A DNA stretch of 64,000 bases from contig NC_049991.1 in assembly GCF_000003815.2 (NCBI RefSeq), positions 16,972,776 through 17,036,775 of the forward strand, given 5' to 3'. The DNA comes from Branchiostoma floridae (lineage: Eukaryota > Chordata > Leptocardii > Amphioxiformes > Branchiostomatidae). The position numbers were made by a program, and so were the translations under genes. The notes beneath the pieces were generated by a model, which worked only from the letters and a program-made list of their open reading frames with translations, ran no database searches and had not been told where the DNA came from. Positions 26,415 to 39,400 of this stretch are shown one piece after another; position 1 is the stretch's first letter; every line of letters begins with the position of its first letter.

Positions 26415-27966
26415 TTATTTTTTTCCTCCTATGTACTCTGCTTCAAACTTTAAGAAATCATCCTCGGAGAAGACAGTTGTTTCCTTCGTCTTCCTCTTCT
26501 TCTTTGGTTGGTTCTTAGCTAGTCTGCCCCGCTGATGTTCTAGTATCTGAAACAACAAAAAGAACAATTAATGATATGGAAAATGAACACATTACCAACA
26601 TGCATGTCAAGAGAAGTACTAGTATGTCAATTTTAGCAAAACACTTTTACAAATGCAAGAGACTCAAATGAAATACAGATTCTCTTCTGAGGAAGGTAAA
26701 AATGATTAGACCATGCAATCACTCTATGCTTAAAATGGTCTGATTACCTTTTCTTCCAGGTGTCTGTCCACTTTTGTTTTGAAACTTCTGATATATCTTA
26801 GGTTGTCTTTCGTGTGGTCTTCCTTCTGCTGTCTTTTATATTGCTCTGCAATGCAATAAGAGAGAGAAAGGTTACCATTTGCAGTCAAAAGATGCAGTCA
26901 GTCTTACTGTCAAAAGATTTAAGTAAAAAAGGTTTCAACTCAACTCAACCCAGCCTTCTAATAGTTACATTTTGTATTCAGAGTATTTATGAAGATGAAA
27001 TTTCTAAAGAAAATATAGTTGGTTTGAGGTTGTCCACTACTATTTGCCTATAGTACTTAAAGATTGTAAAGCCAACCTATTGCAGAGACGGTGATTTTGT
27101 CCTTCACAGTGAGGTCGTCTCTCCGTCGGCCCCTCTGTAGTCTCCTCAGCTGTTTCCTCACTCCTCTCCTGTTGGTGCCTATCAGCTCAGCTGGGTTCTG
27201 GGCCTTTCTCTTCCCTTTGGTTCCTTCTGCGCCATCTGGGATTCACAGGCACAACAGAAATGGAGCATAACTGATATACAATATTGAACAGGCTTTCATT
27301 TAGCCTGGATACCAGACCCCAGCCCGATCTCAAAAATATCTGTTGTGTGACACGATAGATATTTTTGAGATTGAGTTGGGGTCTGGTATCCAGGCTAGCT
27401 TTCATTAAATATCCGAGTGACCACAGCAGCTATATGATATCAAGGAGTATTCATCAATGAAACCTCCTTGACGATATTCTCCAATCACAAAATGTTACAT
27501 GTATACAGTCGACGTCACCTTAAGGCTTAGGGACTTAATGTACTTTGATGTGTAAAGATATTGTGATTAGCAAGACAAAAAGGACAACTTTCTAGTCACC
27601 CATCTCCATAGTCCACTCCTATATAAACATGCTTCATAAATTTCAATTTTCATTTTTATATTTTTTTCTAGTGTCTACTAAAACTGTATTCTTATTTGTT
27701 GATAAGTAGCTATTGGCTATAGCTATTTTCTCATAATTAAATACAAGTAGTGCTGATAACAGACTACAAACGAGCCAGAAACCACATGCATTTCCTGATC
27801 AATTATCAAACTCCTACATCAACAACATGGAGAAAAAACGTATTTTTCTCCCGTGGGAGGGGGGCACTGCCAACAAGATGCAAATGCAGACCTGTTTTTA
27901 CACCATACCTTCGATAAGATCGTCCTTAAACAGATCCAAGGCCTTCCTAACGAGCGATGCCGACAT
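26415..27966 (-). CDS. RPS19BP1: Active regulator of SIRT1 / ribosomal protein S19-binding protein 1
   Basis: Four exons: 27966-27909, 27235-27077, 26845-26748, 26546-26415. Phases 1, 1, 0 match and the junction codons read Asp and Glu. The protein is about 148 aa, close to the human 136. It starts MSASLVRKALDLFKDDLIED. The middle is very basic (GVRKQLRRLQRGRRRDD) and the end TTVFSEDDFLKFEAEYIGG matches the conserved C-terminus of the family (human ends TVFTEEDFQKFQQEYF, from memory). The family is nucleolar: it binds RPS19, acts in small-subunit assembly and in mammals activates SIRT1. Convergent with COPS3. An AATAAA hexamer overlaps the stop codon (minus strand, 26419-26414). The ORF-level evidence is weak because each exon is short; the call rests on splicing and the C-terminal motif. 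Confidence 0.9.
27301..27399. repeat. Fold-back repeat in RPS19BP1 intron 1
   Basis: Two arms of about 40 bases (AGCCTGGATACCAGACCCCA and its complement, continuing to ATATCT/AGATAT) around a loop of about 17 bases. A half copy lies at 13272-13306 (GAGATCGGGCTAGGGTCTGG). Confidence 0.8.
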
Positions 27967-28403
27967 CACAAAAGCAGCCTTGGGCTAAAATGCACAGCTT
28001 GGCGGCAAACAGGGTCTATAAACAACGTGGAGATCCTTGACACAAAAACTCCAGAGTTCATGTAGAAAACGTGTCAGGTTGGGATGGTACACGGTCTCTG
28101 GTTGGCTGTAAGGCTAAGGTGTGGCACTTAAAATTTCTAACGGCAAAGCTGATTGGTTATGCTAATTAATCTGCAGACGGTTCAAAGGTGAGTGACCTGG
28201 TGCGACCTTGGCTCCAAATGTTTTTTGCGAAAAGCTTCTTCGTGGTCGTCTTCACGTCCACCTCCTCAGTTTAACGGCACTTTCCCGCCATTTATCCGCT
28301 ACGTGACGCTTTCTGCGTCTTCCAAGGAGAGAAGTGTGTGTCTAAGGAGGCGTAGCAGCGTCTTTGAAGAGCGAACAGTCCCCGGTTGGATAAAAAGTCA
28401 CAG
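27967..28403 (+). promoter_or_regulatory. CG-rich region upstream of RPS19BP1 with a possible non-coding first exon on the plus strand
   Basis: The block rises in CG content and ends, on the plus strand, at a good donor (CACAG|GTAAAC, 28403/28404). The next plus-strand gene, CARHSP1, opens at an acceptor at 36374 with its ATG 35 bases inside the exon, so it needs an upstream 5' exon. This block is a candidate, which would make RPS19BP1 and CARHSP1 a divergent pair. Inference only. Confidence 0.35.
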
Positions 28404-28776
28404 GTAAACAGGTTGTTTTTGTCAGTTTTCTTTGGAGGCGTTTCCGATAACTACCAGCACGCCTCGGACAGGAGGGCCGTGGGAGGGGGGCGGCAGTTAG
28501 AAGTTTCCTAATGCGTGTAGAGTAAGGATAATCTGAATGTTGTAGTTTTAAGTCTTTGTCTTGTCAATATCGTAAAATAATTATGAATAGTGGATCTAAC
28601 ATAAACAGCCACACTTCTAGAAAGGTGAGAACATACTGGAAAAACTAGTTTGACCTAGGAGGTTGAATAGAGGAGATACGGTACGTTTCTTCTTGACCCG
28701 GCCACGAAATTATGTCTCATCTCAAGAAAATTGCTTTTTAGGCGGGATGTCTTTTCAATAATACTTCTCTATGCAC

Positions 28777-30077
28777 TTGACAGGATGTCCCTGTCAATAA
28801 GCAATTTTTTGTACTATTGACAGGATGTCCCTGTTAGATTCGTAGATTATATAACGGGGGGGATCCAATGTCCGGTTACTGTTCTAAGTGAATGCGCATG
28901 GCTTTTGTCATCGTACATTTTACTGAGAACCCATCAAAAACAAGTCAAGATCTTTTTAACAACCATATAACTGTGATTCAAGCTGTGCAGACATACATTT
29001 CATTTAACGGCAGCATTCCGATCTGTAGTTCGACAGCGCGCGAAACTATTGGCAGGTTTTGACTTGCGTTTCAGTGGAACGTTCTAACACAAAAAAGGGG
29101 ATCCAAACTCCGATAAGTTACAACCAAGCCATCTCTGCATATTTCTAAGCGTCCTATGCATGCAAAATAACACTAAACGTCTGCAATACTATTTTTGTCA
29201 CAAATACGTGCAATATTTTGAATTACGCTACATATTCAAATACGTTTAGTTACAAGGTTTACCTCTCACGGCGAAACCAACCTGTCGCCAAAAAAGAAAA
29301 TGGCGGCACATTTGTTTACGTCTGCCTGTGATTGCGCTTTTTCACTTTCGGCTTCTTTATTTCCCGCTTCAACCTCGTTTTTAACAGCAGAAATGGCTAC
29401 AGGATTTATTAAGTCGGTAGGGATCGATTTTCTTGAATGATCGGTACTCTACTGATGGGTTGACTAACTCCATCGTGTTGAGCATCGCTCGGCTTCCTTC
29501 AAAGGTGATTGGCAAAGATGGCGGGGTGACAGGGCCGTGAACATGCGGCATAATTTAGCTCCGATTATCCAACTATAAAAGCAAAGACATGACATAGCTG
29601 TGCTTCTTTAGGAAGTCTTATAGATATCCTTCTTATCTGTGGTGGTATCCTTTCACATTTCGTATTTTACGATGAATAATTTAAGAATTTCCCGGGCCAT
29701 GTTCTCGATAAGTTCGCTCGTCAGCATGCACGGATGGCGTCAAACATGTGTAATTTTTTCAATCGTTATCTGTTGGGGATTGCCAACTTGGACACATACT
29801 CTGACTTTTCAGATATTTACAACAAGATTTAGTCCATAACAAGTTGTACTTATCATGTGCTGACACTTATGCATATCTCCGCAAAAATGATTTTAAAACC
29901 CTACCGGAGTTTGGACCCCTACCGGACTTTGGACCCCTCCCGTTATATCTATGATTTTATCAGCAATTTTCACTTTTGAAAAATGTGTTTCACTGTTGAC
30001 AACATGTCCCTGTCAAGAATATTTTTTGCACTATTGACAAGACTTCTGTGTCATTATTGGCAGGATGTTCTTGTCAA
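28777..30077. mobile_element. Inverted-repeat element bordered by short palindromes
   Basis: Terminal repeats at 28838-28879 and 29918-29958 share ATATAACGGG, then a G-rich run and TCCAAAGTCCGGT, with few mismatches. The GGGGTCCAAA motif recurs inside (29096-29114 and 29901-29919). Outside both ends are palindromes of the form TTGACAGG-5 nt-CCTGTCAA: 28777-28797, 28817-28836, 29996-30016, about 30034-30055 and 30057-30077. No gene-like open frame was found inside. Confidence 0.6.
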
Positions 30078-30359
30078 TAGCCAATTAAGGATTATCATTA
30101 GTTATTGTGTTTATACCAGAGAAGGATGACCCAGTCCAGCAGGTGTTCCTTGTATACAGAAGCAGGCTGGAAATTACAGTAAGAACCAGAGAGGAAGTCA
30201 AACAATGGAGTCCTGCTGGGGCAAACACAATATGCAGACAGGAAACTACGTATGAATGGAGCAAAGCGGACACATATTTTGATTGTTGTAGCACAGAGCT
30301 GGGTTCACTTCCTAAGGGTGACACAATGACATGCGATGACATCATTTAAGGGAAGGACA

Positions 30360-33070
30360 CAAACATTTATGATGTATATAGTAGAAAACCTTTTTATATA
30401 GCACCAATAGCTCTGGAGAAATCTTTATTTTTTAAATTTGTGTTCTGTTGCTTGGTGGAGCTAGATGACAGATGTCCTTGACATGGCATAAAAACTGTGT
30501 TGTGACCTTAATCAAATCTGTCATAAAAGACAGGTTTAGACAACTTTTATGGGGGATATTCATGATTTCACCTCAAAAAGATGACTGAATTCAGCTTCTA
30601 CTGGTACGTAATATAGATTGATGAAAGCAGATGTCACCTTAAAAATTTAAAAAAAAGTATTTGTGAAGAGAGAAATGTTGCTGAAGTGACACAGTCACGT
30701 TCCTTATCTCAAGCAGCGATGTCGATTTTCCAGCGTTCTGTTGGCAATAACCATAAAGTAGGATTTAGGGAGTAAGTGGTGCTCATATGTTGCTATAATG
30801 GATGCACACACTTTCAGAACGCACCGGATCAATATGTTACGTTGGTAACAGCACGTAGCTCACATTAATAACAAGGGTTTTCACCAATCAGCTTGTCTAC
30901 CGGGAAAATGGAAAATAGATTAGAATTATGTCACGCCAGAGGTGAGTGCAGGAATGTTGAGCTAGAGATTCTAATGCTGAGCAAAACTACATCTTGATGA
31001 TCTTATCTTATTGGGAAATCTGTACACATCCTATCTCTACAATTTTGAAGTTATCACATCAGTAGGTTTTACTGATTCTCTTTCATTTGATCTTGAGCTG
31101 TTCCACTCTACAGAAAAAAAGCAACTTGGATCTAGAAAAAAAAAGGAAATTTACTTTCTCAAAACTTGTTATTATATAAAATGTTTTCAGTGTCCTCTTT
31201 TATTCATCAGTTCTAATTGGGTTATTATAAGTCATTTATAGATATGTATCTTTTTATTGATTCGTGATGACCTTTATTATATTAGAATTGATTTGATGAT
31301 GTAACACTGGCAAAGTAGTGTTTAGCACTTTATTTCAGAATCTGCAGTTCACAGATGTGTATTGTAGCTCTGTAAGATTAAAAATTTTAAGAATAGAAAA
31401 ATACAAGGGTTAGAGTATATATGTTGTTGCTGTTATTAAAACATATAACCAATACAAATTTGGTGGCAATTTATATATATATTCCAAGATATCTCAGGCA
31501 GGCCACTAATTTTGCCTTCCCTCCCTATATACATTTCTGAGAAAAAATGTTGAAGACAAGAACCCAGCTTTTTTTTACTAGAAGTAGTAGTAGACTCAGA
31601 GCTCAAGTCTAACTGCAGAGGGCATAGTTGATGTTCATGTCCCAGAAACCCAGTTCCCCAGGAATAGCAAAACAAACCTGGTCCTAATCAAAACAGCCAT
31701 GAAGGAAGGCCATGTTTCTCCATCCAGACTGGCAGGTGTATCTCATCACATCTGCTGGGTCATTCCAGCACTTGGACCTGGTAGTCCTTAACCAGACTAA
31801 TGTTGTTAAAGGGTGGAGCCACAAATAGCTAGAAAATAAAAATGTTTGTCAAAGTCAGTCCACCACATGATGTACATTTATATGTCTGTCAGTGTTACAT
31901 TGATGAAGGTTATACATCCAGGTAATAAGATACGCCAAAAAGCAGACATTCAAGCGACTGCGCAGACTTGTCCAGTTGATTGAATATCTGTTTTTCGGCA
32001 TATATGTGTAATTAAAAGGTCGACAAGTTGACCCACAAATAGCCAGAGAATACCATCATGTATAGATCTCGATGTTTTGGAAGTCTATTTTGAGAGCACC
32101 ATTTCATGCACCAGCCTTTTGTTGACAGACATTACACAGTCCCCATGTTGGTGTTTCGGCTACAAAAACACTTGGGATTTGGAGGAAATAGTTGAAGGGC
32201 ATGTCATGGCTACATTTCTACAGGGAAGCCATGGGAAAATCATATAATTAAGGAGTTAAATTACTAAACTACTAGTAAATCTTTTAAATCAGATTTGAAA
32301 CCCCTCTCCTAATCATCATGCATATGACATGTCTTTTCACCGATTCACACATTGCTTCCTGTTTCAGTGTTGACTGTTCACCAAAAATGCGAGGGTTAGG
32401 AATACATGCAGTTCTTTGTTGAGACTTGAGGTCTAGTCGGTTACTTAATTAATTCCAGCCAGCATTTCCAGATATTTCCAGTGGGCGGCACTTGACTATT
32501 GCACAAAAACTGTTTTCACTTCTTTGCAACCAGTTGGCTGAATCATCAAACAGTTTAAAGGTAACCACAAGTGTATGAAAGAAAAGAAAAAAAGATGAAA
32601 CAACTACAGATGAACTTGTATAAAACATCTATCAAATCTTCAAGCAGATCATACAGTAGCATTTTATTAAGATATTATCAAAAGCTGCCAGAGGAGCGAA
32701 GCTGGTCTAGAAGTACATGTATGTGCCCATTTGACTCCCTTTTGCTGTTTACTAGTATACTCCTTGGCCAGCTTTGATACTATCTTATGGCACCGTAGGA
32801 TCTGCTTGGAGATGATAAAAATTATTGTCTTGAAATTCCAGGAATATGATAGTGTCACCAATTCTACAATCTACATTCAGTCACCAAAAGACTAGGCATT
32901 CTCAGAATAGTGTTGCCCCAACTTATCTAATTTTGTCCTCCGGTGCCAGACAGTGCTTTCAGACGAGTGTGTTGTATTGAATTACCTGCAATAATGGAGC
33001 CACGTTTATCTGGCTAAAAGCATTATCATGTCCTGTCACTGTCTGTGGTGCTGAGATAACCTCCGGCACT
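30360..33070. other. Gene-free intergenic or intronic DNA
   Basis: AT-rich, with only short open frames on both strands and no conserved motif. It may be part of the long first intron of CARHSP1. Confidence 0.45.
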
Positions 33071-33075
33071 TCAGT

Positions 33076-33640
33076 ACTCAGGCTTTTTTGTAAAGAGGGA
33101 ACAAGGGAACGAGGGCACTGTGCCCCCATGCTCTAACCATGTACTGTATAACTAATTTTTTTATTACCCTGGGGAGCACATTCTCTGACAAGCATAAAAT
33201 CAGATTGACCAGGGATGCTACTGCTAGTAGATCACATACACTAGTAGATGGCTGCAGTCTTCAACTGTGATCGTCACTTCAGCAGGGCTTTTTCTGAAGA
33301 GGGAACAAGGGCACTGTGCCCCCATGCTCTAACCATGTGCTGTATTACCCTGGGGAGCACATCCTCTGACAATTATGAAATTAGATTGACCAGCAGGGAT
33401 GCTACTACTAGTAGTACTAGTAGAAGACATATGGTTGCAGCCTTCAGCTGATCGTCACTTCAGCAGGGCTTTTTTCTAAAGAGAGAACAAGGGCACTGTG
33501 CTCCCATGCTCTAACCATGTACTGCATTACCCTGGGGAGCAGATCCTCTGACAATTATAAAATCAGATTGACCAGGCTCGGGATACTAGTTACTAGAGGA
33601 TCACTTGCAGAGTATGGCTGCAGTCTTCAACTGTGATCTG
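33076..33640. repeat. Three tandem copies of a unit of about 185 bases
   Basis: Each copy holds AACAAGGGCACTGTG, ATGCTCTAACCATGT, TTACCCTGGGGAGCA, AGATTGACCAG, an ACTAGTAG-rich part and TGGCTGCAGTCTTCA. Copies differ by small indels and substitutions, so the array is not very recent. Confidence 0.85.
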
Positions 33641-35744
33641 CCTGACCGTAATTTCCCCCCTCAGGATCATGAGGATGACTTGTCTTTAGAATTATCCATT
33701 TTATCATAAAACTACACACCCTTGAACTTGAAAAGGGGGCCTCCTCCCTTTCACACTATTTCCCTGCTTGGTAGCTCTGCTCCCTCGAAGTGCTCAACTT
33801 TGTAATTTGTCTTGTACATTAACCCCTGCTTCAGTCCCTTGAAAAATAAATTTAAAGGTAAACTGAGTTGAAGCATAGTACTGCATTAGTACTGCATTAT
33901 ATATCGTCCTTCCGCTAGATGTGTTTTCAGTCAGCACATCGGGTCATCATGAGTTTCTCAATTCATAGGTTTGACACCTATGGCCTAATGCAACTGAGTC
34001 ACTCTTGCTGCCGTTGCCACTAGGACATGACAATTGTGAAGTGCATGTACAAAATCTCTGAAATATGCTAATAAACAATCAACTCTTGATCGTATGATGA
34101 ATAGGTTAATTGTGAGAATAGTAGACGGTTGAACTAAATGTATGATTCCAGACTGTCCTGGTGACACAAAAGTAGCCCATACCTCTGCATTATTGATGAG
34201 CTTGTGTCTGACTGCAGGAATTTATTGTCGTTCCTATTGAGACTAAAGCCAGCCCTTGACCTAAAATAGGTATGTATTATTGATATTAGGTTACCCAGAT
34301 TTCTCCATGTTGGTAGCAACATTTGTAATACTGTAATTCCTGATTTTTTCACTGTAATGTTATGTTCACGGTTTTCACTGTGACAACTATAACGTGAACT
34401 TATCATTACTGATAACAAATAAATCACAGCCTTTTTTAATGCGCACTTGTCACGACAGTGAACATTTAGTTCCGAGAACAAGTTAATTTTCTCAGACCGT
34501 GAAAGTTTGGTACCGTGAAGACAAAGTGAATTACAGTAGTTTCAGGACGAATTGTCTGGGTATTCATAGCACTATCACATTGCCCACGGTATTCGGGCGT
34601 ATCGATGGAAGATGAGCCCTATTTAAGATCGACAGAGGGTTGCGCGTATTATTCACCTGAAAACCGTCCCTGTCACAGATAAGCCATACTTTGTACCTAG
34701 TACAATTGTTGTGCAATAAAGTTATTATTATAAGCAAGGCTCGGGCGATTGCCGCAGAATCATCATCTGATTGATTTTCGCCAAATGTGACAGAGGTAAA
34801 CTATTACCAGACTGCTGTGTAGCAATATTCTGTAAGATTTTCAATAATGCAGAACAGAAATGGTTGGTTTACTGCTTTACTTGTTATAATGAATTATACT
34901 ACTAAATGCTAGTTTATCAGTCTTTATATTTCGTTTGTCGGACTGATGTGTCCCATGTTGCTGAGTGTCGATTTTTGGCATCAGATCAAATGGAAAAGTA
35001 CTGCAGAACAGTTACTTCGTTCAAGTAAGCCCTGTCAGAAATCATCCTCCGGCAAAAGGAGATGATTTTATGTCTGCTCTGTATACGTAGCAAATCAAAT
35101 TTGGGTCTCCAGAGGACGCCATCGTAAAATCACTGCTTAACAAGCAGGTCGTGTGTAGTGTTAACTTTTATGTATGACATGCAGCGCAATACATTCCAAA
35201 ATGTTCCATCTTTCAATGAAATTGCTTGCCATTTTACCATTCCAATTTCTAAGTATGATTATAAAGCATTTGGTTTGCAAATAAAAATCTGTATCAACCA
35301 CTACACTGTAAGTGAAAATTTATAATGGTTGAAGTGCATCTGTGAAGGAAAGACAGACTGGCATGATGTACATAACTACTTCATTTACTAAAACCCTTGC
35401 TGAGACTTTTTATCCATCCGTCTGCATCATGTGATAAAAATGTATGTCTTTCAAACCCTAAAAATTCATTCCACGTCATTCAAAATTAAAGAAATCAAAG
35501 ATTCTGTTTAATGATACCATTTATGTCAGAATTTGTGATGGTACCATACAAGAGAAGTAAAATTCACAAGGCCATAAATGAATGCTCGTTACCAACCTCC
35601 CACAGTTCCCGTCTGTACCAGACGTTGCCCTAATTGGCCGACGCCCCCGGGATGTAGTTAACCTTTATTTCTGCGTGGCCCGAACCTTGATGATTTCCTG
35701 GAAGAGCACCTGGTCCAGCCTTAGTAACCATGGTTTCCATGGCA

Positions 35745-36374
35745 ACAGGGAAGATTCAAAGAAAGAGTCCGTCTGAAAGTGACATCGCCAGCTGTGGTCA
35801 GCACTTGTTCTGTCCTTTAAGAGGCTTCTGAAGTAGTTGCCATGGCAACAGAGAAGACTGAAATTGTCCTTTTTTGCAGGAGCATGTCTGTAGTGGTTGT
35901 TAGCCTCCATAGCAGGCCCTATGGGGCCTTTTTTATGTCGTTTTTTTTTTGCTCGTAAAAATAATACACTTTTGCTGTGCATAAAAGTATTTGGTCGCTT
36001 GATCATTGGCCCCATAGAGCCTGCATGATTTTGGGCCCTCAAAGCAAAATAAATAACCTATTATTAAAAGAAATCGGCCACAAAAGTTTATTATGAGCCA
36101 AAAAAAGACGGAAAAAAAGGCCCAGAGAGCCTGCTATGGAGGCTAAGTGGTTGACACAGCAACAGAGAAGGTTAAAGTCCGTCTGAAAGTGACGTCACCA
36201 GCTGTGGTTGTTTTGTCATTTTTGCAGGAGAGACCAACAAGGGCGTGTCCACAGTAGTTGCCATGGCATCGGAGAAGACTCAAATTCACCTTTTGCGGGA
36301 GGAAGTCTGAGAGAGGAGGTTGAAACAAAGAGTCCGTCTGAAAATAATCTTTGGTTGTTTTGTCATTTTTACAG
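35745..36374. repeat. Decayed duplications upstream of the CARHSP1 start exon
   Basis: The segment AAAGAGTCCGTCTGAAA recurs near 35758, 36175 and 36326. The following GTTTTGTCATTTTT-CAGGAGAGACCA block, which includes a splice acceptor and the CGTGTCCACAG...GTTGCCATGGC start context, occurs at 36210-36272 and again at 36359-36415. Only the second copy continues into the coding frame. Confidence 0.75.
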
Positions 36375-36409
36375 GAGAGACCAGCAAGGGCGTGTCCACA
36401 GTCGTTGCC

Positions 36410-39400
36410 ATGGCGTCCCCGATGAAGGTTCCCCTGAGCACGTCGCCCCTGGCGTCCTCACCCCTGGGGTCATCGCCCCTGGCCCACTCCCCACGGAGAT
36501 CTCCCATGTCGTCCCCGGGTAAAGACGGTTTCCTGCTGCCCAGTCCGCTGCCCACCAGGAGAACCCGCACCAGATCAACGTAAGTCTCATCTGCTGCATT
36601 TTACTGGTAATGTTTTATTCTCCAACTACTGTAAATGCATTTAATTTAGCAGGGATTTAATTTCATGGTAGCAGGAAAATTGAGTTTTTGCGGTGGTTTT
36701 AATTTTGTAGCACCATCAGCTGAGCACCATAGACTGTAGTCAAAAACTATAATGGAAAAATGTTCGTGGTGGTTTTCAGTTTTCGGTGAAGTGACCATAT
36801 AAAACCACCGCTAACATTTCAGCATTTACAGTAACCTACTAGTGGTGACCAACTAGATCAACGTAAGTCTCATGTGCTATACTCTACAGTTAGTGTTTTA
36901 TTCTCCAACTAACCAACTACTGGTAACCAACCAGATCAATGTAGTAAGCCTCATGTGCTTCACTGTACAGGTAGTGTTTTATTCTCCATCTAACCAATTA
37001 CTGGTAACCAACCAGATGAACATAAGTCTCATGTGCTGCACTCTACAGTTAGTGTTAAACAAACTTGGGTAAAGGACATGTTGAACACAAATGATAGAGC
37101 TGGTTACAATGAGTACTGAGACAATACCAACATTTCAGACAGCATCCACTGTCTTTCGTCTGTCTGTCTGAAATGTCTGATGGTTTCCACAATCATATCT
37201 AGCTGCTTGAGTAAATGCTTTTTGGTGTGTCTTCTTACCTGAATGTTTAACCTTCTCTGAGACAAAAAACTAGTATTAGTAGTAAACATGTATATGACAA
37301 AACACTGTTCAAAGCAGATGTGAAAAGTAACTATAATTTGAATATACAAAAAAGTTGGGATAACTTTTTGGACTTAAAGCCACAAGTCTCAGATTATGTG
37401 TGATGATGTGTAAAAGTAGAAGTTAACAATTGTGTTGTGCAGGATTTATTGTTGTACAAAGTCCCAGACTGCTTTCCTGCCGGTGCATTGATCTAATCTA
37501 CTTCAGCACTGATGGATCACAGGAATCTGTGCAACAAAATTACGGCTTGTTTATCGAGTTCCTCTGCTGGATTGGAAATTTGGCAACTAGCATCCTATAA
37601 AACATGTATTACATTATTGCCTCTCCCTGTAATGCTTTGGCTGTAAATCAAATCAGAAAGTCACTAAGCAAAAGGTTACGTGACCCTGCCCTTATTAGAT
37701 TCTCATGTTTTATAAACGTTGAGAGAAACATTGTGCGCATTCTTGAATATTTGAATTATCTTTTTTCCTGCAGTTTGTGTTGACTTTACTTTGCAAAATC
37801 ATCCTCAAACGGACAAAATGCATTTGTTTACAATTTGTCTTTGAATGCGGGCTTCACTTCTGAAGTACAATGCTTTTGTATGCTTCAGTAAATGTAGCAG
37901 AATATTGAAGAAACTGTATGCAACAATTTTGTTGGTACCCAGATGATGATTTTTCAGCACCAGGGACAGGTCCCACAGTGGTACTCTTGTAATACAACAA
38001 TCCAACAATGAATTTAGCTCTAGATTCCAGAAACTGAATCAGTTTACTTTGAATTTGGTACATGAAGTGCTTAGAATTAGTTAGATGATAATCTTTCAGC
38101 ACCAGGGACAGGCCCAGGCTTTTAGCCAGGCACGCAGCCAGGCGTCCTTTGGATGCAATGTTCTAAAAATAAATGCTTGTACTGGATCAGGGATGATACT
38201 GGATGATACTGGATTACATGTAACCTGTCTGGTAGTATTCCCAAAAAAATTGTGCCTCAAAATGCAAGCAACGGTTTGTCAATGAGTTTTATCAATTTCA
38301 AAATTCTCTTGGGGAGGATTGCCCCAGACCCCTACATGTCTGAGGCGCTTAACACACGGCAAGAAATTTGGACCCCCAAGGATAAAATCCTAGCTAAAAG
38401 CCTGGACAGGCCCCATGATCTGACCACACTGAAACCTAAAACCTTGTGCGACATTGCTGGTCTTTTGCTCTCTATCACTTTAAATCTTACAAACACTACC
38501 AGGCTCAAATTACCACTTCCAGATTTTGAACAGCGCCTTTGAAAACCACTTTACAGGTTGAAGAAAATCACCATGACGTTGGTCAAATACTTTTAGCGCC
38601 CTACGTCTTTCGGAAATCAATACCACTCCGTTTTTATGAGCTTTCCTATGTCTTTGGTGCCTGGGCGACGCCCACACAGTTTTCCTCGGGACTAAAGCAG
38701 CGTTTTAGCAATGCAAATTGCTATCCGAGCACTGCACCCCGCGGAGGTGTGTCCCTGTTTGCCGCGCTCCATTAGACTGGATGGGGCATAAAATGTGTTA
38801 GAAGTGGGGGCATGCATTAGGAGGGGACAGTACATTGTAGTCTTTGGGGATGGAGAAAAATGAAATGATGAATCGACATTGAGATTTGGATTGAAATAGG
38901 AAGGAACGATCTTGGAGTGTCAAACTGTGATTATGAATCGTTTCAATTAAGAGTTTAAGAGATGATTTCTTCAGGGCAGACAGATTAAATTTTGACATCC
39001 CCCTAACAAGGAAATGGTCCCGTGATAACAAATGACTGTTAGCATGATTTTCTACCTGTTTACACTAATAACAGGTACATAATTTGCACTTGGCAGTTTG
39101 AAAAAATTCTGAATCATTACAATTAGAGAAGATTTCTAATTTCCTTTCTTCTAGACAGAAAATTTTGACTTCCCCTAAACAAGGAAATGGTCCCGTGATA
39201 GCTATTAGCATGATTTTCTACCTGTTTACACTACAGGTACATAATTTGCACTTGGCAGTTTGAAAAAATGATTCTGAATCATTACAATTAGAGAAGATTT
39301 CTAATTTCTTTTCTTCTAGACAGAAAATTTTGACATTCCCCAAACAAGGAAGTGGTCCCATGATAGCTAATGGCTGTTGGCATGATTTTCTACCTGTTTA

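Noticed and set aside
30085-30349. Overlapping frames of 80-86 codons on both strands
   Set aside because: No splice context or known motif, and the plus-strand frame begins at a non-ATG codon.
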